Of a stretch of 64,000 nucleotides of DNA, positions 46,712 to 58,869 are shown piece after piece. This DNA is from Boesenbergia rotunda (taxonomy: Eukaryota; Streptophyta; Magnoliopsida; Zingiberales; Zingiberaceae). The notes beneath the pieces were generated by a model, which made no database searches, had not been told where the DNA came from, and worked only from the letters and a program-made list of their open reading frames with translations. Position 1 is the stretch's first letter, and every line of letters begins with the position of its first letter. Location of the stretch: NCBI GenBank assembly GCA_024364735.1, contig JAGFNQ010000889.1, positions 334,310 to 398,309 on the forward strand, given 5' to 3'. The position numbers and the translations under genes were made by a program.

Positions 46712-46879
46712 CCACTAAGATGACTAGTATATCTTTTGCTCCAATGAACAAAGATTGTGATCTCCACGGGTATAGTACAACAGTAAGATGCTCAATAGAT
46801 TAATCAAGTATCTAAGATTTGAATGTTAGTTATAGTGTAGTATATATAGGATATTTTCACCAGTAGGATGAAAAAATTA
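46712..46879. other. Unassigned 168 bp between B1 and MITE
   Basis: Low-copy-looking AT-rich DNA. I recognise nothing in it. It includes the left TTA of the MITE duplication at 46877-46879. Confidence 0.5.
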
Positions 46880-47107
46880 GGGGGCATTTGGTTTGTATTT
46901 TTCAGTCTGTTTTTCATTTTCATTTTATGTAGAAAATGCGGTTTTCTGAAAAACATGTTTGCTTTGCATTTTCCAGCTTTATTTTTCAGAAAAAAAAACA
47001 TAGCGTTTTCTGGAAAACTGGAGAATGAAAAAAGTCATTTTCCAGAAAATTAGAAAATGCGGTTTTCTAGAAAATGAAAATGAAAATGACACAAACCAAA
47101 CGTCCCC
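46880..47107. mobile_element. Tourist-like (PIF/Harbinger) MITE, 228 bp
   Basis: Terminal inverted repeats GGGGGCATTTGGTTTGT and GGGGACGTTTGGTTTGT match at 15 of 17 positions, with TTA duplicated on each side (46877-46879 and 47108-47110). The inside is rich in TTTTCTGAAAA/TTTTCCAGAAAA and could fold into a long hairpin. No coding region, as expected for a MITE. Confidence 0.82.
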
Positions 47108-48329
47108 TTAGGATGTTGGCTAGTTGCGAAGCTTAGGGATGATAATTTTTCCTGCGGGGAAAATCCGAAACGGGGTGGATTTGGGGAGGTATTATTGGAT
47201 TTGGATTCGGATTCGGGGCGGATATGGGGATGCTATCTCCATTCCCGAACCCGTCCCGATATCTCTAATAATAATAAATTAATAATAAATATTAAAATAA
47301 TTTCAATAATATTAAAGATTTATGAAAATCTAATACGAATCCTAAATTAATAATTATTATTAATTTATTATTATTGGAGATATCTTTCATATTAAAATAA
47401 TTTCAATAATATTAAAGATTTGTGAAAACCTAATACCCTAATAAATTGTTGCTCACTCGCTCTTGGCCGCCTTCCACAATTTTCGATTCGCTTCAACCCT
47501 TCTATCTCGTCTCCCAGCCGCCACTCGCCACTCGCCACTCGTCGGAGAAGTTCTCCTTTTGCTATGCACTCTTCGTTCTTAGCCAGATCGCCTTCGACTT
47601 TTGATTCTTACAATCCTACTCTAAATTCCAGTAGGGGTTCGGGTTTTTTTTCTTCGATTTTTTTTGAGGATATGGAAGAGACCGACTTCGATGCGTAAAT
47701 TGGAGACGTAGCATAGATCTTCCCCAGGTATGTTTCATCTTTATTCTTATTCTCACCATTTTGTTTGCAGCACAATAATCCCGGTTCTTGATTAACCATT
47801 AAATATTCTTTTGTCGAGGTTTTATCGAAGAGTTTGTGGTCGTGTTATTTCCCACATTACATACAGATTCTGTTTTTATCTAACCCGTGCCATGTGATTC
47901 AAGAAAGGAAAAACTTCTAGATAGTTGAACATGGAAAAACTAATAATACAGATTCTGCTTCCATTTTGATATCAAATTGTGCAAGTTATTTATAGTAGCA
48001 GCTGAACATGAATATTATTAGTTTGGTGTTAATTAGTTTTAGGATGGAATTTAATAAGTTTGTTGAAGCAAATATGAATTTTTTAATAATGGGTACTGAG
48101 ATCCTGTGCTACTGTACATCAGTTTCTTTATTTGTTATGGGTGTACTACTTAAGTAATATCCATATTTACGATATTATGTATGCTATTAGATTTTGTATT
48201 CATACACAGTTACATTTTTGAACTCCGCCTGTGACGACCTAGTCATGGCCGGTCCCAAGCCCGGATAAAGGAGGAGGGTTGCGTTAGGTTGCCAGCCAGC
48301 GTAAAAAAACTATGGCAAGTACTCAATGA

Positions 48330-51300
48330 ATGGATCCATTAAAGTATTATGCTAATGCTAGGATGTTCCCCAGAAGGAACGCGTTGCAGGGTCCGACTGT
48401 AACGTCTCGGCAAGGACCGCTACATCTCCAGAACCCGGGTGTAGTGCTAAATATGCAAGGGTTCGCGTTGCAGGGTCCGACTGTAACGTCTCGGCAAGGA
48501 CCGCTACATCTCCATGAGAACTTGGGTGTAGTGTTAAATAGGCAAGAGTTCTCACACCATAGGTGGACTAAGAATAAACATTATAAGAAAAGTAATAGTC
48601 TCAGATTTGGAACATGGAATATAGGAACTCTCACTGGTAAAACAATGGAGGTAGTAGATACAATGATTAGGAGAAAAATTAGTATTTTGTGTGTGCAAGA
48701 GACAAAATGGGTAGGTGAGAAGGCAAAAATGATAGAGAACTCGGGTTTTAAGTTATGGTATACAGGAAAGAGTAAAACAAGAAATGGAGTGGGTATTTTT
48801 GTAGATAGTTCTTTAAAAGATGAAGTTGTTGGTGTAGTTAGAAAGGGGGATAGAATTATAGCTCTCAAGATAGTAGTGGCGAAAGAAGTTGTGAACGTAA
48901 TTAGCATATATGCACCTCAAGTAGGATTAGATGAAGAAACTAAATCAAGATTTTGGAGCGATTTAGATGAGGTATTACAAAACATTCCGCCAAATGAAAT
49001 GATTTTAATAGGAGGCGATCTAAATGGACATGTCGGAGCGAAAAATGAAGAATATGAGAGAGTACATGGGGGTTATGGGTTTGGAACAAGAAATGAAGAA
49101 GGAAAAACTATATTGGATTTTGCGATAGCATATGACCTTATACTAGCTAATACATTTTTTTAAGAAAAAAGAAGAACACTTGATCACATTCAAAAGTGGG
49201 AATAATAAATCACAAATCGATTATTTTATGGTTAGGAAGAGAGATAGGAAGATTTGTAAAGATTGTAAGGTTATCCCTGGAGAAAGCTTAACTACCCAAC
49301 ATAGATTAGTAGTGTTAGATATACGCCTTAGTTATAATATCAATAGAGGAAAAATATACACGACTCCTAGAATTAAGTGGTGGAAGTTAAAGGATGGGAA
49401 GCAAAACATATTGAAGGAGAAGGTAGGAATACAAGCATTAGATGAAATATATAGCGACTCTAATACGACATGGGATAAGATGGTATCAAAGTTGAAAATA
49501 GTAGCTAAGGATGTACTCGGTGAGTCAAAGGGGCATGCACCACCAAGGAAGGAATCTTGGTGGTGGAATGAGAAAGTACAAGAGAAAGTGAAAGAAAAAC
49601 GAATAGCTTATAAGGAATTATATATTTGTAAGAACGAGGAAAACTTAAAAAAATATACAATAGCCAAGAAAGAGGCTAAGAAAGCAGTGAATGAAGTAAA
49701 AAATAAAACTTTTGAACGATTATATCAAAATTTAGATACAAAAGAAGGGGAAAGAGACATTTATAAAATAGCTAAAGCAAGAGAAAGGAAAACAAGAGAC
49801 CTTAGTCAAATAAGATGTATTAAAGATGAATGCGATAGAGTACTAGTAAATGATAGCGAAATAAAAGAGCGGTGGAAGATTTACTTTCATCAACTTTTTA
49901 ATGAAAGTTTAGGGGACCAACTTGACTTAGGCAATTTAAGTATTTCAAATGAGTATAGAAATTTTAATTTTCATCGGAGAATTCAAACTTCAGAAGTAGA
50001 ACAAGCTTTGAAAGGGATGCAAAATGGAAAGGCCGTGGGACCGGATGATATCCCAATAGAGGTATGGAAATGTTTAGGGAAAAAAGGTATTGAATGGCTT
50101 ACAAAATTATTTAATTTAATATTGAAAACAAAAAAAATGCCTAATCAATGGAGGGTAAGTAGTCTAGTTCCCTTATATAAGAACAAAGGAGACATACAAA
50201 ATTGTGCAAACTATAGGGGTATTAAATTAATGAGTCATACCATGAAACTTTGGGAAAGAGTAATAGAAAAAAGATTGAGGAAGGAGACCACGGTAACCGA
50301 AAATCAATTTGGGTTCATGCCTGGAAGGTCGACAATAGAAGCTATACATCTTCTTAGGCAATTAATTGAAAAATATCGGGAGCAAAAGAAAGATCTACAC
50401 ATGGTATTTATTGATTTAGAAAAAGCTTATGATAGGGTACCAAGAGAAATTATATGGAGAATTCTAGAAAAGAGAGGCGTTAGCGTAACATATATTGACC
50501 TAATTAAAGATATGTATGAAGATGTAACGACTAGAGTGAAGACTTCAGGTGGATTGACTGAAGCATTTCCAATAAGGATAGGGTTACATCAAGGATCAGC
50601 TTTAAGTCCCTATCTTTTTACACTAATCATGGATGAACTCACTAGGCACATTCAAGATACAGTGCCATGGTGCATGTTGTTTGCAGATGATATTGTTTTG
50701 ATAGATGAGACACGTGAAGGAGTAAATGCTAAACTAGAATCTTGGCGGGAAACTCTAGAAATGAAAGGTTTTAGGCTTAGTAGAGTAAAGACTGAATATA
50801 TGGAATTTAAGTTTAGCAATGCTAGACGTAGTGAAACAATTGTTAAGATAGGAGATGATGAGTTGTCTAAAATCGAGAACTTTAAGTATTTAGGATCGTT
50901 CTTGCAAAGTGATGGAGGAATTGAGAGAGATGTCTTACATAGAATACAAGCAGGATGGTTGAAATGGAGATTAGCATCGGGTGTCTTATGTGATCGTAAA
51001 GTACCTCTAAAACTTAAAGGGAAGTTCTACAAAACGGCAGTTAGACCTGCTATGTTATATGGTGCTGAATGTTGGGCTATGACTCGAGCACATGAGCAAA
51101 AGATGAAAGTTGCAGAGATGAGGATGTTAAGGTGGATGTGTGGACATACGAGGATGGATAGAATAAGGAATGAGAGTATTAGAGAGAAAGTCGGAGTTGC
51201 ATCTATTGAAGAAAAACTTCAGGAGACACGTTTGAGATGGTACGGACATGTACTTAGAAGACCAATAAATGCCCCTGTTAGACGATGTGAAACTATGATA

Positions 51301-51451
51301 AATACGCACATTAAAAGAGGGAGAGGAAGACCAAAAAAAGACTTGGTTGGCAACAATAAAACAAGATAAATTTTATTTAAATCTAGATGATGATATAGTA
51401 GGGGATAGAACTCAATGGCGTAAAAGGATCCATATAGCCGACCCCACCTAG
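48330..51451 (+). pseudogene. LINE endonuclease-reverse transcriptase, two 1-base frameshifts
   Basis: The protein nicks target DNA and copies the LINE RNA into it. The APE-type endonuclease starts near 48600 (RFGTWNIGTL, QETKW, SIYAPQ, GGDLNGHVG, and SQIDYFMVR after the shift). RT motifs: [44 protein letters not shown], and the catalytic FADDIVL near 50680-50700. A C-terminal [11 protein letters not shown] and GRGRPKK follow. An extra T in the run 49155-49161 ends the first frame at 49163. An extra A in the run near 51332-51339 ends the second at 51369, where the other frame continues to TAG 51449-51451. Only these two lesions, both in homopolymers, separate it from a roughly 1040-codon ORF. 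The upstream start at 48330 is uncertain. Confidence 0.9.
48381..48550 (+). repeat. 84-bp tandem duplication in LINE 5' region
   Basis: GCGTTGCAGGGTCCGACTG begins at 48381 and again at 48465. The two copies are nearly identical over the first 48 bases. The unit is divisible by three, so the N-terminal reading frame stays open. Confidence 0.85.
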
Positions 51452-51787
51452 TGGGATAAGGCTTTGTTGTTGTTGTTGTTGTACACAGTTACATTTTTGC
51501 TACTAACCTTGAGTTTTTAACTTGGAAAAAAATGGACATTTCAAGTGGGGATGGGGACGGGGACGGGGACTTAATCCCCAGGGTTTGAGGATCCACCCCC
51601 ATACCCGCCCCATTGTCATCTCTGTGGCGGGGATGGAGATGTGGGTTTAATCCCCGTGGGTTCAGGGACGGGGATTCCCCGATTAAGTAGAGGTGAGGAT
51701 GGGGACGGAGATGGGGATGGAGATTTATTTCTGGGACGGGGATAGGGACGGCAAACCCGTCTTCGACCCGCCTCATTGCCATCCCTA

Positions 51788-53322
51788 GCGAAGCCGTTTA
51801 TGATTTTAGATTTATTGTAAAATGCCCAAAAAGATAAAATAAAATAAAATATTTATATATAGGACGGTAAGAATTTAAAACAATTAAAATTTAATATAAA
51901 TGAATTGAATTAAGAAAAAAATAAAAACATAATAAATGATAATTAATAAGATAATAATGTTATGTGAATTAATATATTTTCCTGGATTTTTTTAATGAAA
52001 TTTTTTATATTATACGAAGATAAATGGTAAGAGAAACATCGGATTGAATTATTATTAGAAATTTATTTTTGGCCTTTTCCGTATATTCATCTTCTTGCAT
52101 GCACCTCCCACCACCTCGATGTCGTGATTGTGACGCTCTCGCATCGGCACACTGCTGCACATCCCTCGCATGCCACCGTCAGTCGTGCCTATGGTGTGCA
52201 ATCTGATGCTTCTCCTTCTCTCGCGTCCCCCTCTCGCCTGATATGTCGTCATCGTCACCATCTCCTCCGCCGCGCTGGCCTTATGGTCCACTTCCACAGC
52301 CACTGGCTTGCACGTGATTCCACACCGACATTGTGGGTAGTCGCAGGAGATGCCGTGAAACCACCGTGGACCACGCTGCAGTGAGCGTCTTCCACAAGTG
52401 TCGGCGTTGTCCACGTCTCTGTTGGAGCCCAATGCTGACCTTTCGGACATCGCCCAACCACCGGCCATTGTGAGCCACCCTAGAAGTGGGAGGGACGAAC
52501 CACAGGGATAACTAATTTTTAATTTGAATTTCGTTACTGATTAACAAATTAATAACATAAGATAATTGTTGATTGAGTTATAAATCAATTGGGTAACGTT
52601 GAATTTGCAATTTGAGTATCAAATTGATTAAATTAAATTAATTATTACTGATTAATTGAGGTAATGAAAGTAATTAATATTAGTTGATTAATCTTTAATC
52701 ATAATTAGGGGTAAAAGATTGATTAATCGGCTTAACTAATTACTGAATGAATTGATTAGTCAATTAGAATTATGTTTTAATTATATTTGGAGTGTACAAC
52801 TTGCCATGTTTTGGTGTTATTAGCAAATTGATTTAGTAGTTTAATCAATTGGGTGATTAATTAAGGTATGAATTTATCACATGAGTAACTAAGATAATTA
52901 AGATTTAATGAAATTGATTAAACATTCAAAATTAATTTGGATAAATTAATTAATTTGATGATCGAGAGTTGGGTATTGAAATCCCTTGATATGGGATGGT
53001 ATTTCCTTATGTCGTGAGCTCCACTTGGAGATGTTGATCATGTGTGGGATCGTGAGCCTTGTGTGGATTCTTTAACCATGATTAGGCTTGGTTGAAAGTT
53101 TTAGGATGTTGATTGGGGTTTGTGTTGGTGGGATTTTTTTGGGTTAAATCCGGATTTAACCTAATAACATAATTGGGATAGTTAGGTTAAAAGGAGCTCA
53201 TTGTTGTTTACAATTAATTAAACAGATATTGAATTAGGGTTAGATCCTAAATATGTTTAGTAGTTATGTTAGCTATTTTATTAAATATATAAATATCTAA
53301 ATTAGGTCCATGATATAGAACT
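51788..53322. other. Unassigned 1.5 kb with a GC-rich island
   Basis: 51800-52060 and 52500-53320 are AT-rich with no supported gene. Between them 52075-52490 is GC-rich with open frames on both strands, including a 137-residue minus-strand ORF (52055-52468) rich in Arg, Cys and His. I recognise no domain, and the frames on both strands are equally open. It may be a decayed gene fragment captured by a transposon, or non-coding DNA. Confidence 0.4.
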
Positions 53323-54379
53323 TGTTGGAATTTTTGAAGACTTGTATCTTCTCGGTATTTGACTTAGTCGATTTATGACTGTCGGATCTTCCGAGAGGTT
53401 GCTATCTCCTTGGTATTTGACTTAGTCGATTTACGACCGTCGGATCTTTCGGGAGGTTGCTGTCTCCTTGGTATTTGACTTAGTCGATTAACGACCGTCG
53501 GATCTTCCGGGAGGTTGCTGTCTCCTCGGTATTTGACTTACAACCGTCGGATCTTCCGGGAGGTTGCTGTCTCCTCGGTATTTGACTTAGTCGATTAACG
53601 ACGGTCGGATCTTCCGGGAGGTTGCTATCTCCTCGGTATTTGACTTAGTCGATTTACGACCGTCGGATCTTCCAGGAGGTTGCTCGGAGGAAGCAAACTG
53701 ATTGGTTTACGTCGAGGTTAGTGTTTGACACTATCTCCGTAAAATGATATTGCTCCACTACTGGTGCTCACAGATAGCAGCAATTCATTTCCAAGATACA
53801 ACGACGTCGTCTCGAAATAGTAGCACTTCAAATTCCAAGACCGGCGAACCTTTTCGCAGGCTTTTTGGACTCTCGATGCAGAGGATGGATGAGTGCAAAT
53901 GCTTTAGATTGCAATGCTTTGAATGAATGAAATGATCTAGTGGAGGGATCTATTTATATTGAGTGAAGAGGTAAGTACCCTTTGGTTCGGACAAATCTGG
54001 ATCATTCATAACGAAAGGGTATAACCCTTTAAAGGTCATTTAATGTCGTCCCTTGATCTGAAGAGTTATAACTCTTCAGATCGATCCATCTTGATCTCGG
54101 CCGTCAGATTAGAACATTTAATCCGACGCCTCAGATCCATTCTCCCTCTTCACATTCAGATCTTTGATCCGACGCTCCAGATCGCACCTTCTTGCGATCT
54201 GTCCAGATCTTTGATTCGACGACCACCATTGAGCGTATCTTGAACAATTAATTTCTCATTCACCCTTAATCGGGTTTGAGCAAATAAATAGTCCAGATTT
54301 ATCTACGCGAAACGTAGATTTCGATTTTGAAGTCAAACTTGACTTTCAACGATCGATGACATCAAAATCGTATCCAACA
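53323..54379 (-). repeat. LTR K of a minus-strand Ty1-copia element (1057 bp)
   Basis: On the minus strand it begins TGTTGGATACG and ends AAAATTCCAACA. A purine tract CATGTGGGGGAT at 54380-54391 abuts it, so it is the 3' LTR. A 58-bp tandem repeat fills its U5 side. Confidence 0.8.
53354..53690 (-). repeat. 58-bp tandem repeat, six copies, in LTR K
   Basis: GGTATTTGACTTAG starts at 53354, 53412, 53470, 53528, 53577 and 53635. Spacing is 58 bp except one copy of 49 bp that lacks nine bases. Each copy holds CGGATCTTCCGGGAGG. Confidence 0.9.
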
Positions 54380-54391
54380 ATCCCCCACATG

Positions 54392-54987
54392 AATGGAAAT
54401 TAATGCATGTATGCATGCTGACACTTTACAAGAGTCTAATCGATAAGTCAATGCATCGAGAAAGGTAGCTTGTGGCTTTGAACCTTCCGTAGTGGAATGC
54501 TATCGAGCATACTAGGTTGCGCAGTGAACGTAATGTCTTGAACTGCTCAGCTGTTGGTGTATACTAAGACAATAACACCCACATAGAGACTTATCTCACC
54601 CACTTTTGGTTCTCATGGTTGGTTCCGTTTCGGCCATGGACACCATCTTGGATTCATGAGTGTTTCATTGAATCGACCTATCTTCACACTCACATAGGTG
54701 ACACTTCTATCAAGAGTATCCTACCATACTCCACCTTAAAGGTATAGATGTCATTAAAAGCATAAGCTTATTCTCACTACATGTGGTAGGACAACACCAA
54801 ATCATCCTAGGATTGAGATAGTACAGATAATTATTTCTCTTGTGCTGTTACACAACTTCTGTAACTTGGTTGTCCCATTGAACCAAGATCTTAGGATCTC
54901 TAGTCAACAAGGTTGGGTTTCCGCTACAGTCGTTTTTTAGTTGTAGATTTTCAATCTCATTCCTCTTGATGAGCAGTATACGTGATC
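54392..54987 (-). other. 3' untranslated interior of element K
   Basis: Non-coding region between RNase H and the polypurine tract. No ORF is supported. Confidence 0.5.
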
Positions 54988-55263
54988 TCAATTTAGTCCC
55001 TTCGTTAGGGGATCTGCCAAATTATCCTTAGATTTGACATAATCGATTGCAATCACTCCGTTCGAGATCGACTGCCTAATGGTATTATGTCGACGACGTA
55101 TATGTCGTGACTTACCATTATACATACTACTCTGTGCCCTTCCAATTGCCAATTGACTATCACAGTGGATAAGTACGACGAGCACAAGTTTTGTCCAGCT
55201 CGGAATATCTTCCAAGAAATTCCGCAGCCATTCAGCTTCTTCAGCTGCTTTATCAAGTGCTAT
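54988..55263 (-). pseudogene. RNase H C-terminus of element K, cut by B2
   Basis: The frame reads ALDKAAEEAEWLRNFL, then a HCDSQLAIGRAQSSMYNGKS stretch, RRRHNTIRQSISNGVI, and YVKSKDNLADPLTKGLN to a stop at 54988. This is the conserved end of Ty1-copia RNase H, which removes the RNA strand after reverse transcription. The remaining part is intact but is severed at 55263 by the LTR of B2. The rest of this pol would lie beyond the right end of B2, outside the window. It is not SIRE-like and closer to Tork-type sequences. The lineage is tentative. Confidence 0.82.
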
Positions 55264-57179
55264 ATGTTGATGCAGTCTGACCCTGATTGTTGTTTTGGTG
55301 TTGACATCGATTTTAGTTTAGGTTGATGATTATGATTATGGTTAAGTCCTGATCGGGGATTAGGCATGGTATGGAAAATCCTAGCTTGGAGGGCTAGGTG
55401 TTGGAAAAGTCCTAATTCGGAAGGGTTGGGTGAAAAGTCCTAGCTTGGAGGGCTAGGTAAAAAGTCCTAACTTGGAGGGTTAGGTGAAAAGTCCCAATTT
55501 GGAGGGTTAGGTGAAAAATTCCTGACTTGGAGGGTTAGGTCCCTAGCTTAGAGGGCTAGGTTGGATGAAATCCTAACTTGGAGGGCTAGGTTTGAGTCCT
55601 TGGATCGGTCTGGTGACCGATCAGGGATGTTGGCACGTTGCTCCTTCGTGGATCGGTCTGGTGACCGATCAGGGAGCACACAGTGAGGTTGGGAACCTAC
55701 TATGTGGCTCCTGATCGGTCCGGTGACCGATCAGGGAGCAGGTCGTTGCCTCACTGCTTGGCTCCTGATCGGTCTGGTGACCGATCAGGGAGCAGGCAGT
55801 GTCCTCACTGATTGGCTCCTGATCGGTCCGGTGACCAATCAGGGAGCAAACAGTGAGTTGAGTTCCCCCGCTGATCAGTTCCTGAACGATTCGGTGATCG
55901 ATCAAAGACCTAGGATTTGATTTCCGCGGTTACTGTTCACTAAGAAGTGGACCGATCAGGCTTGAGCCTGATCGGTCAGGGAGCTACCTGATCGGTCTGG
56001 TGACCGATCGGGATTCACTCTGATCGGTCTGGTGACCGATCAGGCTTGTGTCGCCGCGAGAGCGGGGAGTCCCAGCAAAGCGGTGGATCGGTCTGGTGAC
56101 CGACCCACGAGCCCTGGATCGGTCCGGTGACCGATCACTTTAATTCAAATTGCACTGTCAGACGCTTTGATCGCGTCTGAACGAATCTGATTCACTGCGC
56201 ATAACATCTGATACTTGATTTTCTGATTGATATGCTGTGCTAATGGTCTAATTAAGCTGCAGGTGACAGGGAAGGATTCAAACACTCAAGGAGAGTCAAT
56301 GGAGGCCTTTCCTTGGAGCAGGTTTGTCCGTTTGCCATCTCAGGTTGCAACGGTTGGAACTGTAGACTGGAGCTGCTGACTGGAGCTCGGCTGAGGGAAG
56401 CTCAGGGAGTCCAGGGAGAGTTCAGTGGTAGCTGGCGTTGGCAGGTACGGTGAGCAGCTGGAGGCTGTAGTGAGATGGTGTCACCTGGCGTTCAGTGGAG
56501 AAACAAAAGGAGCGTAGCGGAGAAGAGCATAGTAGAGTTCGTTGAAGCAACTTCTGGCTTAAGTTCTTGTTGCGCGATTGTGTTCTCCACACTTTGCTTG
56601 TGCGTTCTGAAGTTCCATCATCTTGAGCAAGCAACTGCAATCTGTGAAGCAACCATCCCTTACTTGAGCGCTTGGAGGAAGAAACAAGAGGCTTGGTGAG
56701 TCCAACAGCGAGAAGACACGAAGAAGGGTGTTCTTGCGTGAGATCGTCGTTGGGTGGAGCTCGAGGAAGCGCTGCTTGTGTTCTTGCCTGTGCTAAGTGC
56801 TAAGTAAGATCTTTCTTGTGTTTCATTGTGCTTAAAACTTCATCTTTGTTGAAACGCTGTGGAGAGGTTACTCCACCGAGAAGGAGGTTGCATTTTATCC
56901 GGTGTTCACCGGGGCTTGATCTGCCAACGATCAAGGGATCGTCCACCTTAAGGGCACGCCAAGGAGTAGGGGCAAGTTATCCCCGAACCTTGTAAACCCT
57001 CCTTATTAGCGATCTTGTTAGTTGTTTTAGTTTGTTTTATTTTCTGCATTTCTGCACTACTCTATTTTATTGTGCTTCCGCTGTGCTACTAACGATTGAA
57101 GTGCAGAAAATAGATAAGTGTTAAAGTCCAAGTGTTTGGCTATATTCACCCCCCCTCTCTAGCCATCCGAGTTCCAACA
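55264..57179 (+). repeat. 5' LTR of B2 (1916 bp)
   Basis: TGTTGATGCAG...GTTCCAACA. Same module order as the B1 LTR, but with shorter hairpin (55375-55590) and GATCGGTC (55600-56140) arrays, which explains the length difference. The GAGGTTACTCCACC block lies near 56864. Confidence 0.9.
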
Positions 57180-57181
57180 AG

Positions 57182-57193
57182 TGGTATCAGAGC
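57182..57193 (+). other. Primer-binding site of B2
   Basis: TGGTATCAGAGC, two bases after the LTR end. Confidence 0.88.
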
Positions 57194-57237
57194 TTGGGGC
57201 TCTGTACAAGCGGATTAACAACCGAGAGCTATCATTC

Positions 57238-58866
57238 ATGGCTTTGAGAGAAGGTTTTTCCACCACCCAACCTCCCTTCTTCGATGGCGCAGATTTCCAA
57301 TATTGGAGATCGAAGATGGAGTATTACTTGAAGATGGACATCAACACTTGGTTCGCGGTGAAGGAGGGCTTCACCCCTCCAAAGGATCATGAAGGCAAAG
57401 AACTTGAGTCTTGGCGGTGGACGGCTGAACAAACTCGGAAGAGTGAAGCCGACGCGAAGGCGATGGTCACTCTACAATGCGGTATAAACAAGGATCAACT
57501 CATCAAGGTTGGTCCATTCACAAGTGCAAAAGACTTGTGGAACAAGCTCATCGAACTTCACGAGGGCACCTGAGATTCAAGAATTGCCAAGAGAGACTTA
57601 TTCCTCAACCAACTTCAAAATCTCTCCATGAAGGAGAATGAAACGGTAAGTGAGCTACATAGCCGGTTCAAAGAAGTCCTCAACGGGCTTCATTCTATTG
57701 ATGAAAAGGTCGAGAACCGCGACCTCATGAGGTATGTGCTAAAAGCATTTCCAAGGAATGCTTTGTGTTCATCCATGGTGGATGCCTACAAAGTTTCCAA
57801 GGATTTATCAATTGTTAAACTAGATGATCTATTTTGTGAAATAGAATTGCATGAAATGGCTAACAAAGGCCCCAAGGAGAAGGGGATTGCCTTAGTTACA
57901 GGGGAACGATCCAATAAGAAGAAGAAGGAGAAGAAGAAGGAGAAGGAAGTCTCTTCATCTTCATCCTTTTCCGAATCCGAGTCCGATTCCGAGGAAGATG
58001 ACAGTGGGTCTTCTTCCTCCGAGATGGCAAATTTTGTGAGAAGAATGATGAGAAGGGGTCGACGCTTCAAGGGTAAAGGTAACCCTAGTGAAGTTAAAGT
58101 TGATAAGTCTAATGCTTCTTGCTATGAGTGTGGTAGAAAAGGGCACTTCAAGAGTGAATGCCCAAAGCTAAAGAAGAAGGAGGAGAAATCCAAAAAGAAA
58201 GAGGAGGAATCAAAGAAGAAGAAAAAGGCCTTGAAGGCCACTTGGGATGAATCCTCCTCAAGTTCATTCGATGAAGAAAATGAGGAGAAGAGTACACGGC
58301 ACGTGGCACTCATGGCTCTTGGAGAAGATCAAGAAAGCAGTGATGAGTACTCCAACTCCTCAAACGCGGTTTCATCATCTTCGGATGATGAAGAGGTAAC
58401 CTCTCCCGAACTTGAGAAATGTTATAGAGCTATTGCATGTTTAACCAATATGTTGAAAAAGTCAAAAAATAAGGTTAAATCATTGCAATTAGAAATTGAA
58501 CAATTGAAGTCATCTAGGGATGAGAATATAGATGATTTGCATGATGAATTGTTAGAGGAAGAAAACAAATCATTAAAGAGTGAAGTTGAGAGACTCAAGA
58601 ATATTCTTGAGAAGTTCTCAACTAGCTCAAAGACCCTAGACATGATCTTGAATGCCCAAAGGGCAGTCTACAATAGGGTCGGTATTGGTTACCGACCCAA
58701 AGAACCTTCATTTGTGTCATTAATGTCTAGGACTGATATGAGACAATCCAAGATACCCAAGGTTCAAAAGAAAGTTGTCAAGGCATGGGTGCATAAGTCT
58801 TGTTTAGTAGATGCTTTAGGTCCCAAGGTGTGGGTACCTAAATCTTCCATTTTTCGAATTGTGTAG
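57238..58866 (+). pseudogene. gag: gag of B2, one premature stop
   Basis: The start MALREGFSTTQPP matches the B1 gag. The UBN2 capsid domain covers roughly residues 1-200. TGA at 57571-57573 replaces the Arg codon CGG of B1. Beyond it the same frame has the KAFPRNALCSSMVDAYK block, a Ser/Glu/Asp-rich linker, a CCHC knuckle (CYECGRKGHFKSEC, from 58122), a Lys-rich segment, and a likely coiled coil near 58430-58620. It ends FRIV at UAG 58864-58866. The segment deleted by one base in B1 is intact here, which places the B1 lesion. Confidence 0.88.
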
Positions 58867-58869
58867 GTT

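Larger units (their letters stand above)
48221..51481 (+). mobile_element. RTE-clade LINE, full length (3.26 kb)
   Basis: An 18-bp duplication TACACAGTTACATTTTTG flanks it exactly (48203-48220 and 51482-51499). It starts with a GC-rich 5' leader (CCTGTGACGACCTAGTCATGG), encodes an endonuclease-RT protein, and ends in (TTG)n after GTGGGATAAGGC, the usual tail of plant RTE elements rather than poly-A. It lies inside the hAT-like element. Confidence 0.93.
47134..51787. mobile_element. hAT-like non-autonomous DNA transposon hosting a LINE
   Basis: The ends are TAGGGATGATAAT and, inverted, TAGGGATGGCAAT. They are flanked by 8-bp near-duplicates GCGAAGCT (47126-47133) and GCGAAGCC (51788-51795); 8-bp duplications are typical of hAT elements. 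Sub-terminal GGGGATGGGGACGGGG-type repeats occur at 51545-51760, and a weaker set at 47155-47260. Without the LINE and its duplication it is about 1.4 kb, too short for a transposase. A segment at about 47440-47730 is less AT-rich and ends in CCCCAG|GTATGT, like a 5' exon and donor site. Confidence 0.72.
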
